Positions 32,766-45,330 of a stretch of DNA of 64,000 nucleotides are shown here, one piece after another. Below the pieces are notes generated by a model. It was not told the origin of the DNA and searched no databases. It was given only the letters and a program-made list of their open reading frames with translations. Position 1 is the first letter of the stretch. The number at the start of each line of letters is the position of its first letter. This DNA comes from Pyrrhosoma nymphula (Eukaryota > Arthropoda > Insecta > Odonata > Coenagrionidae), in the NCBI GenBank assembly GCA_963573305.1, contig OY754329.1, forward strand, positions 133,535,422-133,599,421, in the 5' to 3' direction. The position numbers and the translations under genes are program-made.

Positions 32766-35700
32766 TGGAAGATTACTAAGTGTTTTATTCGTCATGAATT
32801 TGAGCTGGGGCTATTTTCCTGTCTTTCGTCCATGCATTCGCGCAGTCTTTTGTAGAAAGTCCCCGCTTTACACAACGCAATTTTCACTGCACATCCACCC
32901 TTGCATCGGACTGCCATAAAGTGCTTCGTATAAAACGGCCTGTAGAAAGTGTAGCTTCTGATATCAACTGATGAAATGGACAGTGGAATAAAAAAGGCGT
33001 TTGTATTGCACAAAATCTTTACGGAATTCTACTCGGGGGAATAGTTATGTCGAATTCCTTCCTCGATACAGCGGATAGCCCATAAAAAGTACAGTGTGTG
33101 CAAACACGACTTCTGATATTAACTAAAGCTTCTTGAGTTCGCACCTTTGAATCCTTTTATGAGAGTCAAACTTGCGCATAGTGGGGATAACGACTTCCAC
33201 GCCCACGAGATGGAAAGGGGCCACGAAGGAATCCGTCCTCTTGAGCAGTCTGGGTGGTGATGTTGCCTCCTGCCTCAATTTTTTCCCCTTTTATGATTTG
33301 GCGGCCATCCGCGCGTAGAACTCAGACCGCGGCACGCTCTGTCGGCCGAGAACGCGTTCGAGAATAAATAGGAAAAAGGCATTTTGTAAGAGCCACGGGC
33401 TCAGGCAGCGTGTAAACGAAAAATAATAGTGCGTGACGACGACTTCGAGTTTTTTTCCTGCTTTCTTAAGGAATATTTTTTCTTTTTCGCTCAAATGTTC
33501 AGTTTTTCGCTGACTTGAGACTCTATTCGCTAAGAGATCGTGAATCGGAATCGTTTATTTATTGCAGTCGGAAGCTCTCTCTCTCTCATGATGATTTGTT
33601 GATGTGGTTTATTATTAGCATAATCTCCGTTGAACATCTGCAACAACATTTTCATGCTGATACTCCAGCGAGCTGCCATTCGGGCGTATTTCAGGGGATG
33701 TCGAAAGACACAAGCCATTAAAAAAAGACGAGAATAGGAAAAAGAAAATTGGGAAAATGCATGTGAGGAAAAGTGAGATGTTTTGACGGATAAGTGTCTC
33801 GTCAGTATTTTGCAATCATGAAAGGTGAGCGCAAAAAAGGAAACCTCACACTTAGCTGTCCGATTCCGTATTCATCTTATTTTCTCAGTTCTGGGAAAAT
33901 TGAGTCGGACTATGTTGCCTGAAACTCATAAGAAAGGGCTCCAAAGCTTACTTGCACTCCACCTAAGTCTCCCTCTCATAATTTAGTCATATTTTGAGAC
34001 AACCCCGTACGCTTTTTAATTAAATTACCATGTATCTTTTATAAATCAGTCATTATGAAACAGCTGTTGATTATACAATTTTTCATTCATATGTTACTTC
34101 CTCTCCTTTTGAATGAATTATATGGCCGACCATGCCCAAATTCCAAATTTTTTACCGCATGCTAAATGTCGGTTTGATTTTGATCTAATAACATGGAATT
34201 TAAACGGATTTGATTAGTTTTTTTCGACTACGAAATGCATTCTCCCGTCAGAGCTCGAATTACATTATCCTACCATGTCGTCGGAGATTTTTGAATTGCT
34301 ATTCCAATGGTCGTAAATCGTTGGAAAGCTTCCATTGCGTAAAATACAGTGGTGGGGGTTGGGGTGTCCCTGAGGTTGGCCAATCTCCGCGACTGCCATT
34401 ATTCCCAACGCAGTTCCAATACCTCGGGAACACTCAAGATGAAAAACTTTTTAATGTGTCTCTTCCCTTTATCCGCGAGCAATAAAATTTAAGCGTTTAA
34501 GTAGGGTGTTACGGGATGAGGGATATCCAATTCTTAGCGCCTCAGTCGGTGCTCAACGCTATCCATTGCCTCCCCAATGCTGGACTTAATAAAAATCTTT
34601 CCCGATGTTTTTATGACTTCTTCTCTGAAAGCTCTTCTTTTATCTTCCAGCCGAGAAAACTGCCTCTCTTTGTGCCATTCACATTTGCTTGAAGCTTTTA
34701 AGAGTACTTACCATTACGGAGCGTGATGCATCGTCCGATATCAGCGTCTGTGCCGGGAGAACTCCGTTGCATCTGGCCCAGCCTTCGCCTCCGTAGCCTG
34801 CGTAATTTTTCCTCCATTTTACTTTCATCCGTTGAGTTTATTTTTAAAATATGTTATTCTATCTTATCGAGTAAATTATTATGGAGGAAGGTACTATTAA
34901 TTGCATACCTGCAACTGTAGCAAAAACTAAATCAACGTTGTCATACATGTCGCAGTGAAATCGAGCGAGGATGAATTGCTCAATGATGAGGTGTTTTATC
35001 AACCACGCGCTGCAACGTTACAGTGCCATCATCTGGTACAGAATGGTATGCTTACACCAAGTCATGTATGTGCCTGAAGAATTTTGTGGAAAGGGATAGG
35101 GTATTAGGAGGGATACCCCCTATCGCAAAATACCTAAAATGACAAGACGTCTTGAGTATATCTGTCTGTACTGGGTGATGGGGTTGATATGCGTCTTAGA
35201 TAAGACAATTTTAGTGGAAATTTCCCACAGTTATAAGTGCTTCATAAGTTTATTTCCCCAAAAAAAGGAAGCAAGTATTTGTGTTCATTAGGTCTGACAG
35301 TGGTGTCTTCAGGACTCAATTTTGTATGGAGAAAAATAATCATTCTGTGCGTATATCTCGATGTGTACCTTCAATATTTTTCTTAACAACTTTAAACTCG
35401 AGTGTATAATCAACGCCGTAGGCATTTTGACGCTCATCGTCTTAAGTGTGTAAAACGTTTATAGGTCACTATTTAGACGTACCTGCATATCAAAGTAGAT
35501 GGTTTTGAGCTATTACATCTGAATGCTATATTAAAACTACGCCAAATGAAAATTCATTCTGTTCAAATGCTAATTTTACCCTCGAAAACATTTAATTTGT
35601 CTGCAGTGCAATGTAATGAATTGTGTTGGATCGTCTTTTTTTTGCGTTTTACCTAATTCCGTTTCTGCTTTCGCAAAAATTCACCCCTCATGCTGTTTAT

Positions 35701-36990
35701 GTTACCGATCCTGCATTTTTTAGAGATGGATTGCGGGTTGCAGTTGATTCTCGCGGTGGTTTAATATAAATTGAACGCTAGAAGGAAAAGTATTCAAACG
35801 GGCCGTCTATATCCATTTTCGCAATTTAAACTAATGAATACGCCTCAATACACCGATAACAACGCAAATGCTTGATTGCGAACATTGGAAGGGTGTCAGT
35901 GTCAACCCTTTTTTGAGTGAGGCACGAGAGTTTTTTTTAAATCGAATCGATTTTTCAGAGCAAAAATGAACTATGTTAGCGTTGCGGCGTAACTGAATTG
36001 ATGATTGGAGGAATTCGATCTATGTTTTACGTCCTTCATCATAAAAAAATAATTATCCTTGAGCTCAAGGCCTCCACTGGATGATCCTTCCTCCTGATGT
36101 GTGGATGCATGGCGCTCATAAATAGATTGAGCCTTTTAATGCAAAAACCTGGATTGATCGTTTCCATCCAGGAAGCGTCTTAAACGTCCCTTTTCAGGAG
36201 AACTTGGATTCGTAAAACATTATGGCCATGCCCACAATGCAGCTTTATTGTCTTTCCTAACATCTTGGGGAAAGCTTTGACCAGTTACCTCCTTTTTGCC
36301 CGATTCTCCTCTGCAATTCTTTATATATTGCTTGCGTGGCACCATTAAAAAAGGTCATGTATTAAAAATCCCCTCCGAACCAGCAAATCTTGGAATTAAT
36401 CGAAAAACTGTGAAAGTTTAACGAAGTAATGAGTTTCCACCAGTTTCGATCATTTATTAAACGAGTGACCGAAATTGACAAAATTGAGAATCTAGTGAAT
36501 GTTTGCAAATACCCCTTAATCTTTGACCGAATATTCCTGAGTGGTACTTGGATTGTGTACTGTTTGTATGAGAATAAAATACCCTTCATACCCTTAGTTA
36601 GTTGAGGGTATTTTGTCGTAAAGGCAGTCGGAAAGCAATCGCTACGTGTGTCAACTTTTTATCTTCGTAATAAGAAAATATTTCTCGTAATATATAAGAG
36701 ATAAAATGCGTTAAATTATGCTATCAGCTCTCCGAAAATTGATGCAGTATCAAAACTAAGAAATTTGATTGACCAAGAGGGAAAAAACTTATAAAAAGCC
36801 AGAACTTTCGCTTGCTGTAAAGACCAGATAACCTACTGAAATTAATAACTATGATACTGAAGGCCGTACGGAATATATTTCGTTGCGAACGAACTTCGGA
36901 AGGGTTGGATATTTATTGACACAAAAGAAAATGGACTGCGGATGAAATGACGGCGACCAGCCAGCGGACGTCGCGTTTTTTTTTTCGTTT
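32766..36990. other. Non-coding stretch
   Basis: Mostly AT-rich. A 10-bp stem (AAAATACCCT 36576-36585 with AGGGTATTTT 36605-36614) is the only structure noted. Short open frames near 33290-33815 and 34210-34485 have no domains that I recognise. Confidence 0.35.
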
Positions 36991-37240
36991 TTTTTTCCTT
37001 CCTTCGCCTCCGCTAACTTTTTGTGGCGACGCGGCATCTGCAGCAATTTCCTCGTCTGGGATTCGACTTGTGCCGCCGACTCTGAGACCCTTTTGATGGC
37101 GGGCAACTTTTCCGCGGCATTAAAGGCTGCGTCGTCGCGCCGTGGTGATTTTCGTCAGGGAAATTTCCCAAGCCGTCTACTCTCCTCCTCCTCCGTGTGG
37201 CTCCTGTGTGCAGGGAGGAAAAATCGCGTCCTTTAAAAAG
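36990..37240. other. CpG-rich patch
   Basis: GC rises (GTGGCGACGCGGCATC, GTCGTCGCGCCG). Overlapping open frames on both strands show no recognisable domain. Confidence 0.3.
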
Positions 37241-37625
37241 ACCCATTTTGTGCATCCGTCATACAAAGCAACCGCATTCGCTCGCTCCTAGCGGCTGCAA
37301 TTCTGCGGAAATGGGATTAGATGGGAACATTCTTGATTATCCCCATAAAATGGGTTATGCTCGTTCATTTCATTCAAATGTTTCCATTTTGATATCTTTG
37401 AATCCGGAGCAGACGGAAGCGGATAATTTGCGGACTAATTTCCTCATTGCTTAATTAACGTGATTTATTTTTCCTCAATTAAATTCTTAGTTCCTGGCGT
37501 CACTTGTTTGATTTTTTTTATTTTTATGAAATCTGTACATTTATTTTACCCCAAAAGTAGTCCTTCGTAGTCGTTATTGATGATATCCATTGTCATCATA
37601 TACAATTCTCCCCCAGTACTCTCAT

Positions 37626-37650
37626 AACATTGGAGTAAAACTCCAATGTT
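37626..37650. repeat. Perfect 11-bp stem, 3-nt loop hairpin
   Basis: AACATTGGAGT, loop AAA, ACTCCAATGTT. A partial third copy of the arm (GGACTCCAATT) follows at 37654. Function unknown. Confidence 0.8.
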
Positions 37651-38775
37651 AAAGGACTCCAATTCATAATTGCCGTTGGCAAATTGCGATTTAATTTAAC
37701 TTGGGGAGGGGGGGCAAGGAAACATTATGAGTATGAAAAAACCTTTTCAAAGAGGAAATTGGCGATATTAAGCTTTAAGATAGCCAGTCTATGCGAGAAA
37801 ATGCCGACTATATTCATCGAGATAAATATTTTGGATAACAGATAAAAATCTTGGCCAGACCAGATGAAAATATTGGCTGCGTTCGAAGAATATTTTGAAA
37901 GTAAGACTTGTAAATCGTGGAGTCAAGTATATTATTTTGTTAAAATGCTAAATTATAGTAGCAGTGCAGATTTAAAGTTGTATATTCTAATAATTCATTC
38001 TTTGATAGCCATTTTATTAAAATTGAAATCTATTCATTGATTAAAATTGATTGATTTCAATGTAAATCAGGACCTTAGCACATCACTCATGTATATTAAA
38101 GGAGGAAATCTTCTCATAGTTTATTATATGGTGGGATATACCGAGTAACATCAGTCATTTTAGTTTCAAAAGCTTTTCTACGGTCCGTAATCCAAATTTT
38201 GCGTTAATATACGGATCAAATAGGATTTACATTTGTGAAATATCCTTAGCGTTCTCAATATTTGTAACTACCTGAGACGAACACATCTCCTCTCTGCCGT
38301 ATTCATCCGAAGCTTGGCAGTGTCTTATTTTATTCCTATCGTCACTGAATTGCATTTTTTAAGCGTAATCACTCATTTACCATTTAATGGATTCTTTTAA
38401 AAAACTTGTTATGCTAGTTTATGTGAGATAATCGCGATTAGCATGCAGGAATTTATTCATGTAGTACTTAATGTCCTTAATTTCGAGTTATGTGAATGTT
38501 TAGCTGCTGAAAAAGGAACTCGAATTTCTCATTTGGAACGAGTCCCGTGTGTAACTTTTTCCTCACTACGGACGACGGGTTGCACCGCTGATGTTGATGA
38601 CGATAAGGAGTTCGCGTGAATTGAGATACGTACCCCGGTTGGCTCTTAATTTCACGTCGGTGTGTCGACTCTCCCTGGAGGTTACTTAAATACTTACCGG
38701 GCATATTTGTGCGCTGCACTTACTCGACTTTTCAAAGAGCGCTGCAAAACTGAACTCATTTTTATCCTTTTTTTC
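37651..38775. other. Non-coding stretch
   Basis: AT-rich. A 9-bp inverted pair (ATTGAAATC 38022-38030 with GATTTCAAT 38053-38061) was noted and nothing else. Confidence 0.35.
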
Positions 38776-39070
38776 TTTCAAGGGTTGTGTGCGGTTTCTG
38801 GACCGTGTTGGCACTTGAGGCGCTATTCCCCGGGTGGATGTTCCGCATTCACACCTTTGGCGCGAGAGTGTTATGCTGCGTTCGCGGAATTTTCGCTTCT
38901 CTCCCTCCCTTACGCTCGGCGAGTTCGCATGCATTCACATACACCTCGGCGACGTCGTCTTCAACTCCCCGCGGCTCGGTTGCGTTTCGTCGCGAGTTTT
39001 CGAAAGGGAGGAAATGCGAAGAGTGAAATTGAAAAAAATAAGAGACGATGTGCGACGAACAAAATAGTAA
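38776..39070. other. CpG-rich patch
   Basis: GC-rich with many CpGs (CGCGGAATTTTCGC, CTCGGCGACGTCG, CGTCGCGAGTTTTCG). Open frames on both strands reach 157 codons (38662-39135) without domain signatures. It may be exonic or promoter-associated, but I cannot show it. Confidence 0.3.
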
Positions 39071-39407
39071 AAAAAAAGGTCTTCCCTCGCTTGTGTATTC
39101 CGTCGAGGAGAGAAAGAGAGAGACATAATCCGTAGAAGCACTCGGTGTTTTTTTTAGGAATAAAAGATTGTGCTCACTGCTGACGTGAGTGAAAATCTCG
39201 GTCCTGCTCCCAGGCTTTCTTTCTTACCTCCGTCTCTCTATACATCTTTCCTCTCATACACCGTTCTCCTATGGCTGGTCCGCGTTGAATAGGAGGATAC
39301 AAATTTAAGGAGGTTCCAGTCAGAGTGTGTGAGTCAAAACAATGCTAAATTCCATTTTTCGTATAAAAAATACTGCTTTCACTGATGACGTGCCCCTAGG
39401 TGGGTGG

Positions 39408-39905
39408 AACGGTAATCTTAGTTCATTGAGTGCACATTTTGATAATTTTTAACTTTGTTTAAAAAAATCTCAGATCGGAAATATAAATTATAATAGAATT
39501 ATATTTTACATTTTTTTCCTTAATTAAAGCATGTTGTGAATAGAGTTTTTGGCGCGGTATTCGAAATTTTGACGAAATTGTATTGCAATATGTTTTCTTC
39601 GAATATTGGAATCGGCGTGACACCTTGATAATTGTTAGCAGCAATTATAATAATGAGAAATATATAATGTCGCGTTTATAAGAAAATCTGTACACATGTA
39701 ATCGAATTTTAAGAAATATATGTCACGTGCCTTAAGGATAAGTGTTGAAATGGCACTGAATTGCCATAAAACCAAATTGGTATGATACAATTTTTTTCAC
39801 TTTTATCTATGGATATCACTAATGAGAGCATGCATGCTAATTTTCACGCAAATCTGTGCAAAAACAAAAATCACTCCAACCACTTGAACTATTTAAAAAA
39901 AAGCA
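39408..39905 (+). repeat. Dispersed repeat family B, uninterrupted copy
   Basis: About 500 bp matching, in order, the three separated pieces at 9490-9832, 11968-12100 and 12396-12480. It supplies the empty-site version of the nested insertion at 9.8-12.4 kb. No coding frame or terminal inverted repeats were recognised. Confidence 0.7.
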
Positions 39906-41740
39906 AGGCACAGTACCTATATGCAGACGTATCTTTTATTGAACACATATTCCAACCATAGGAGCCGACTGCAGCGATATTGATTTAACGTATTTTGAAT
40001 TCAATTATTGCACTGGTTTGCTAATAATTACGAAAATATGATGGGCATGTGCTTATATTGTCATTACTACTCAATTTAATGAGAAAATTTGCTTCCTGTA
40101 AACTGCTTTTCGTTAAAATGGTAGTAGTAAACAAGGAAAAATACCATTTTCCACAATTAAAAGAATGTAATTATCAAGGTTGATTTGCATAAAAAAGTAG
40201 CATGGAAAGGTATAGTTTTGTTGTCACTATCAAGTAGAGGACACAATTTTCTTAAAATAAGCAGAATATGGATGCAATGACATATGAGTGATTTTAAGCC
40301 GGGGATTGAGAACATTACTTATGGCGGTTGAATGTGAGCATGTGAGATATCAAGTGTGTTCACAATGCGCTCTTAGGAAAAATATGGCGGAGAAAATGGC
40401 TGTCGAGCATCTCTTGGAGCTATGTCGTTACGTTTCACAATTCTGAAGTAGAATGACCAATCAGTAAGCTACCTTGGCGGATAAGCATGCCCCCGTCCAT
40501 AAATGGAGATGCAGTGGAAGACAAATTCGGTAATCATGATGGAATTTAATCAACCTTTTTAGGCATTACATGGTGGAACCACTGCATTCTCAATTAACAA
40601 TACGCAGTAGACTTGTCATAATTAAGATGGAAGTTACTTCTCATTGAGATAGTTAGCGAGTTCTGCATGCACACAACAAAATTGATCGCGATTTCAACAA
40701 TTGGGACGAATCTTAGACACTGGACATTTCATACATATGACGTTGGTCATATTAAACAAAGAGAGAAGTAATATATATGGTTGGTTTGAAGACACGGGCT
40801 ATTGCAGCCTGTGCTTGTTACGTTGTTTTTAATCCTTTCAGGGACAATGTTTTAATTGAGAGGATTTTTCCTCCACATCATTAAATTATGGAGGTTACAG
40901 AAAAAACATCTAAGCTCCTGTTTTATGTCTGGTTATCTTTAGCCACAAGAGGACATAGCCTCTTAGCTAACTTGATGCCAACTGAGACTTCCGAGTTTTG
41001 TGTATTACGTCAGTTTGTCGCCTATTAGAATTGGCATTATCTTTTTGAAATAACGTAATATTTTTTAATTATAATCCATTTATAGTAAAATATTTTACTA
41101 GAATTCGGCACTCCAGACATTAAAAGGGGTTCTTATGCTCAATGTGGATGAGTCTTAACTTCTTTCTTCGCCTTTCCCTTTTCCCTCCGACGTCCACCTT
41201 GTTCCCTCTTTATTTTTTTCGACCTATATCCACCATTCTTCCTTTTCACCTCCACGCACACGCTCTTTCTCCCTCCCGCGTGAAATATGCTCCCTCTCAT
41301 CATAATGCCGTGTAAAGCCCTTCACAAAGTGTTCCCTTCTCTTTTATGTGATGCATGTGCTGTTCGAAAGTTTTGGTTTCCATATAGACGGCGGTGTAAA
41401 ATTCTGCTTTGCTTTCATTTTGTTTTCGCGAGTAAATTTGACGCTGGCTTTCTTATTTTTTTCATATTCATTTCCCGCCCAATATTTTTCCGCTGGCGAA
41501 TATTTGTTCCCCGAGTGTTTTTTTTATATATTTCAATCGCAGATAATAAAAGAGGGATGCCGAAACGTAATTGAATCGCTTCTTAATAATTTTTGTGAGC
41601 CTCCGGACGCACCCGTTTCTTTCTCGCAAAGGGAATAAAAAGAACCTTTTATGTCTTTTCACAGCGTGTACCACTCGTTATAAAAGTCTATATCGAGATC
41701 TTTCAGGGTCTGTTTTATGAATGCGAGGATGTATTCGGAG
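39906..41740. other. Non-coding stretch
   Basis: AT-rich. Open frames of about 95 codons around 41287-41638 are phenylalanine-rich and compositional. Confidence 0.35.
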
Positions 41741-42608
41741 ATATTCCTGCGAACTGAAGACTAATGTACTTATTTTAGCATTGTCAATTCAAGTTTAAGT
41801 CGTGTATGCACATGCGGGAATCGACTCGTAAGCTACAATTGAGGTTTGTTGGCTTTTATTCGTGCTAACTGATTACGTATATATTTCGACAGTTGTAGTA
41901 CGGGTTTAGGTCGTGCTTATACTCCAGGAAAGTGATTTGTAATCTACGGTTGATGTTTGTTGGTGTATGATTATTCCTGAAAACTGAAGACTTATTTATT
42001 CCGGTTGCGGTAATACGGCTGTGGATAATGCGTGTTCTAGTGAGACTTGATGGGCAAGCTACAGGACAAATGAGAATACCTAATCAGAGACAGTGTGTCC
42101 TCACTCAATGAGAATAATTGTCGTGCTTAGTAAAATCATTCCTGAGATCTGAAGACTTAATTAATCCGGCAGCGGTAATACGGTGGCATGGAATACCGCC
42201 ATATAATGGAATTCTAGCGGCGGTATAATGGAATAGTAGAGGTAATGCGTGTTGTAGTGAGAGTTGATGGGCAAGCTAAGGTACAAATGAGTGTACATAA
42301 TCAGAGACAGTGTTTGCTTACTCAATGAGAATAATTGTTGTGCTTAGTAAAATCATTCCTGAGAAATGAAGACTTATTTATTCCGGTAGCGGTAATACGG
42401 TGGTATGGAATACCGCCGTATAATGGAATTCCGGCGGCGGTATAAAGGAATGGTAGAGGTAATGCGTTTTCCAATGAGACTTGATGGGTAAACTAGATGG
42501 GTAAGATATGAGAACACCACAAGCTACGAAATGAGAGTATCACAGAGTAATCAGAAACAGTGTGTGCATACTGTGTACTGTAAGAGAATACCGGTCGTGC
42601 TTATTTGC
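41741..42608. repeat. Diverged tandem array, four units of 165-252 bp
   Basis: Units begin with ATTCCTG...GAAGACT near 41745, 41973, 42138 and 42355. The last three share TATTCCGGTAGCGGTAATAC or a close variant, GGTAATGCGTGTT, TTGATGGGCAAGCTA, AATCAGAGACAGTGTGT and TCGTGCTTAGTAAAATC. Units 3 and 4 carry an extra block with mirrored halves (GGAATACCGCC and GGCGGTATAATGGAAT). The first unit (231 bp) is the most diverged. Confidence 0.8.
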
Positions 42609-43109
42609 CGATTGCAATGGGGATAGACTTTTTTTATCAGCTGGTGTGTTGTATTTTTTTAACACCCGTGATTTGTAGCCCCCAAGTCTCGTGGTACATT
42701 ATATGCAAAGCACGCAGGCTAGAGTGCTTCCTGTCTCTGCGAGGATTTCCTTCCGAAGCCCTTTATGGCTGTTCAGTTCAGTGTTGCTGAAACGCCCAAG
42801 ATACGACGGTGTTCGAACGTAAAGCATCATCAATTATTGAACCCCACTCAGCGATGTATTATAAGGTCCCCTGCAGTTCTTGATCTGAGAGATTTTTCTT
42901 TTGAATTTCGAATAATTTAACTCGGGGTGCCATATAAATCAAGATCGGATGAAATAAAATATCGAAATGCCCAAGGAAATGTGGTGCGCAAAGAAATATC
43001 TTTATTGATTGTTGTTTTTTTTGTTGATATTGGTATTCCAATTAATCAAGCCATTTCCGTGGAATGTTTTTTGCGATTAAAACGGCGAGGGATCTCTTTA
43101 GAAAAAAAA
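42609..43109. other. Non-coding stretch
   Basis: Moderately AT-rich. A weak 84-codon frame at 42927-43181 has no domain. Confidence 0.35.
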
Positions 43110-43412
43110 CGCGGAACCGCCTGCCACGTCACTGGGCGGGACTTATCTGATAGTGGCCAGTCGGGTCCCCAACTGAATTAATAACTTCAACCCTCGTGGC
43201 CAGCCCGGTGCTTTCGTGTAAGTCGACCCCGCTTTTTCTCATCCGGAGAGTTTATCGTCCGCCGCCGATAATCGGATTTCGGATCTCGGGGAGGCGACCG
43301 CAATTAGCTCAAAGGCGAGTGCTGCGCGGATTAGCGTTCTCCGCCTTGGTCGGGACGTGTCTGGAAGCCGAGAGGGCGTTAAACCCCGGCTCCGTTTTGT
43401 GTACGTCCTCTT
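43110..43412. promoter_or_regulatory. CpG-rich patch with GATA- and homeodomain-like motifs
   Basis: GC-rich block holding TTATCTGATAG (paired GATA-type sites, about 43144), CGATAATCGGATTT (about 43267), GCGGATTAGCG (about 43337) and CAATTAGCTC (about 43301). The cluster could be an enhancer or conserved non-coding element. Short motifs like these also arise by chance, so confidence is low. Confidence 0.2.
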
Positions 43413-44980
43413 GATTAGTTAATTGAAAAGCGAAAACAAAAAATGATGCAATTGAGCCATCTCCTTCCACTTCCCTGTGATTCGAATACTTTTTATCTTG
43501 CCACTACTTTTTCCCCGCTCAGCAGACAGTCGCGAATTCATAGTTCCGAAGAAAGTTATGTGGACGCACGTAATGTTCCTACGAAGTCCGAGTAATGAGT
43601 TGGTGCTTCGGAATTTCGGCGAGTTCTTGTTACCAAGAATTTTCCGAGGTCTGGATTCGGGAAATTTTTTCGCCGAATCCAGGGTCCAAGAGGCTTTTAA
43701 AAGTGGCATTCTTTTATTAGTCTGGATTGTGTATCTTCGTTGTCAACGGTGTACTTTTCAGGGAATAATAAGGCTCTATAGCTTTAAGCAGTGGGAGACA
43801 ACGGGCCTCGTCCTTTTTACTCTTAGTAGTGTGCTACAGTAGTATCTAGTAACCTCTCGGTCAGCCATTCTTGTAATAACAGTTTGCTCAAGCGTTACGT
43901 TGTTACGATTTTTTATCGATCAATTGTAATTGATAATTGCATTGCATAATATCGATCAAAATTAATTGAATTGAGCATGTTTCACTTGCCTTTGATGTAT
44001 TCTATTATATAAATTAAAAAGTTAATTGCTCGCTAAGGAAGTCATGAAATGAGTGGAAACAGGGCCTACATAACTGAAGTATTTTATTTATATTACTACT
44101 TTACTTTTAGTGGAAATTAAAGCCAATCGATTTCTTTTATCTTTGCCTAAATGTTGAAATTTGACCTTTTAGTCGTCGGTATGACACGTCTGTCTCTTGG
44201 TAATTTTTATGATTTTCTGTTGCTTCCGAATAGATTGTTTAAAACATTTCATTCAAATTTTGGTAAAGTGGTTCCTCAATTTTATCCCGATCTGCAGATA
44301 GTGTATCTCGAATATATTTAACATTTAAATTGCTACTTCCTAAAATTTTTGCAATGCATGACTTGTCTATTTGTTTCCATTATTTAATAAAAATATTCTC
44401 TTTTTTCAGGTGAGTACCCTCTAAATCGGTCGCTGTAGAGCAGTCAGCCCTTTGCAAGTAGGTGTCATCTCGTGCCTATGATTTAATCCTCGAGATGAAT
44501 AGTGCTATCGAATGGATCGTTAAGTGAGTCAATTTTGGCTATTCTTCTAATGCGTCCATTGTAGTAAGATGACCAGGGAATAAACCTCTGCCTAATCGCT
44601 GTTTTCGTAAGTTTTGGCTCTTTTCCTCCTCTTTGGCATGTCACGAATTTGATGGTATTTGGAAAATATGAAATTCATTATTTCGCGAACCCGTGAGTTT
44701 CGGATATCATCTCATGGAAAGTATATTTAGTCTTTCTGGTTTTTCGATTCGAGATAAATTTTGGATGAACCGTGTACACCTTTTCAAGGTCGTGAAACTT
44801 GGCTATGACTTCTAATGTATTAAGCATTTAGTTTTCGTTGGAGACTATTCAATGTACGTGTTGGATAGAGTTCGATGTAGGATTTATGTCAATATTCGAA
44901 GAGAAAAATACCATTAGGTTACCAGAAACAGAGAGATTGGGATAGTTAACATGATGGGAGGATACAGAATGAAGTAGAAC
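43413..44980. other. Non-coding stretch
   Basis: AT-rich. The 121-codon frame at 43477-43842 has no domain that I recognise. No repeats were matched. Confidence 0.35.
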
Positions 44981-44989
44981 GGTTGGCGA

Positions 44990-45330
44990 CAGTACCTACT
45001 ATGAAATATTTTGGATTGAAATGGGTTTAGGAGTAAGTGCCTACATGAGGCAATAGAACTGAATTGGCTGTAGAAACATTTCTTTTGAGAAAGAAATTGA
45101 TATGGGATACTCTTGAGATGTTGCATTAGGAAAAGATTGGTTTAAATTTTGGTTCAGGGTGTTGTATCACAAGATTAAGAAAACTAGATTTTGCTGAAAG
45201 AGGATGCTCTGCTCTTTTGATATGTGGCTGTGGAGATGAATGGAGAGGACAAGGGTATAAATGGGAATCAAATGATAGGAAAAAAAATGTTGAATAACTT
45301 GAGGGGAAACAAAAAGCTTGAAGAACTTAC
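44990..45330 (+). pseudogene. Heavily decayed RTE-type LINE remnant
   Basis: Plus-strand fragments LAVETFLLRKKLIWDTL, then CSFDMWLWR-stop-MERTRV and KWESND follow the RTE order (A.EAF..KK.L ... FEMW.WRRMER..W ... N). Stops and frameshifts occur every few codons, so this is an old copy. Confidence 0.45.

Noticed and set aside
41980..42160. CTGAAGACTTA motifs in the 42-kb array as hammerhead boxes
   Set aside because: No GAAA box or stem II follows at a plausible distance.
44440..44500. tRNA-like string with TAGAGCAGTCAG
   Set aside because: The B-box candidate GATTTAATCCT is poor and the stems do not pair.
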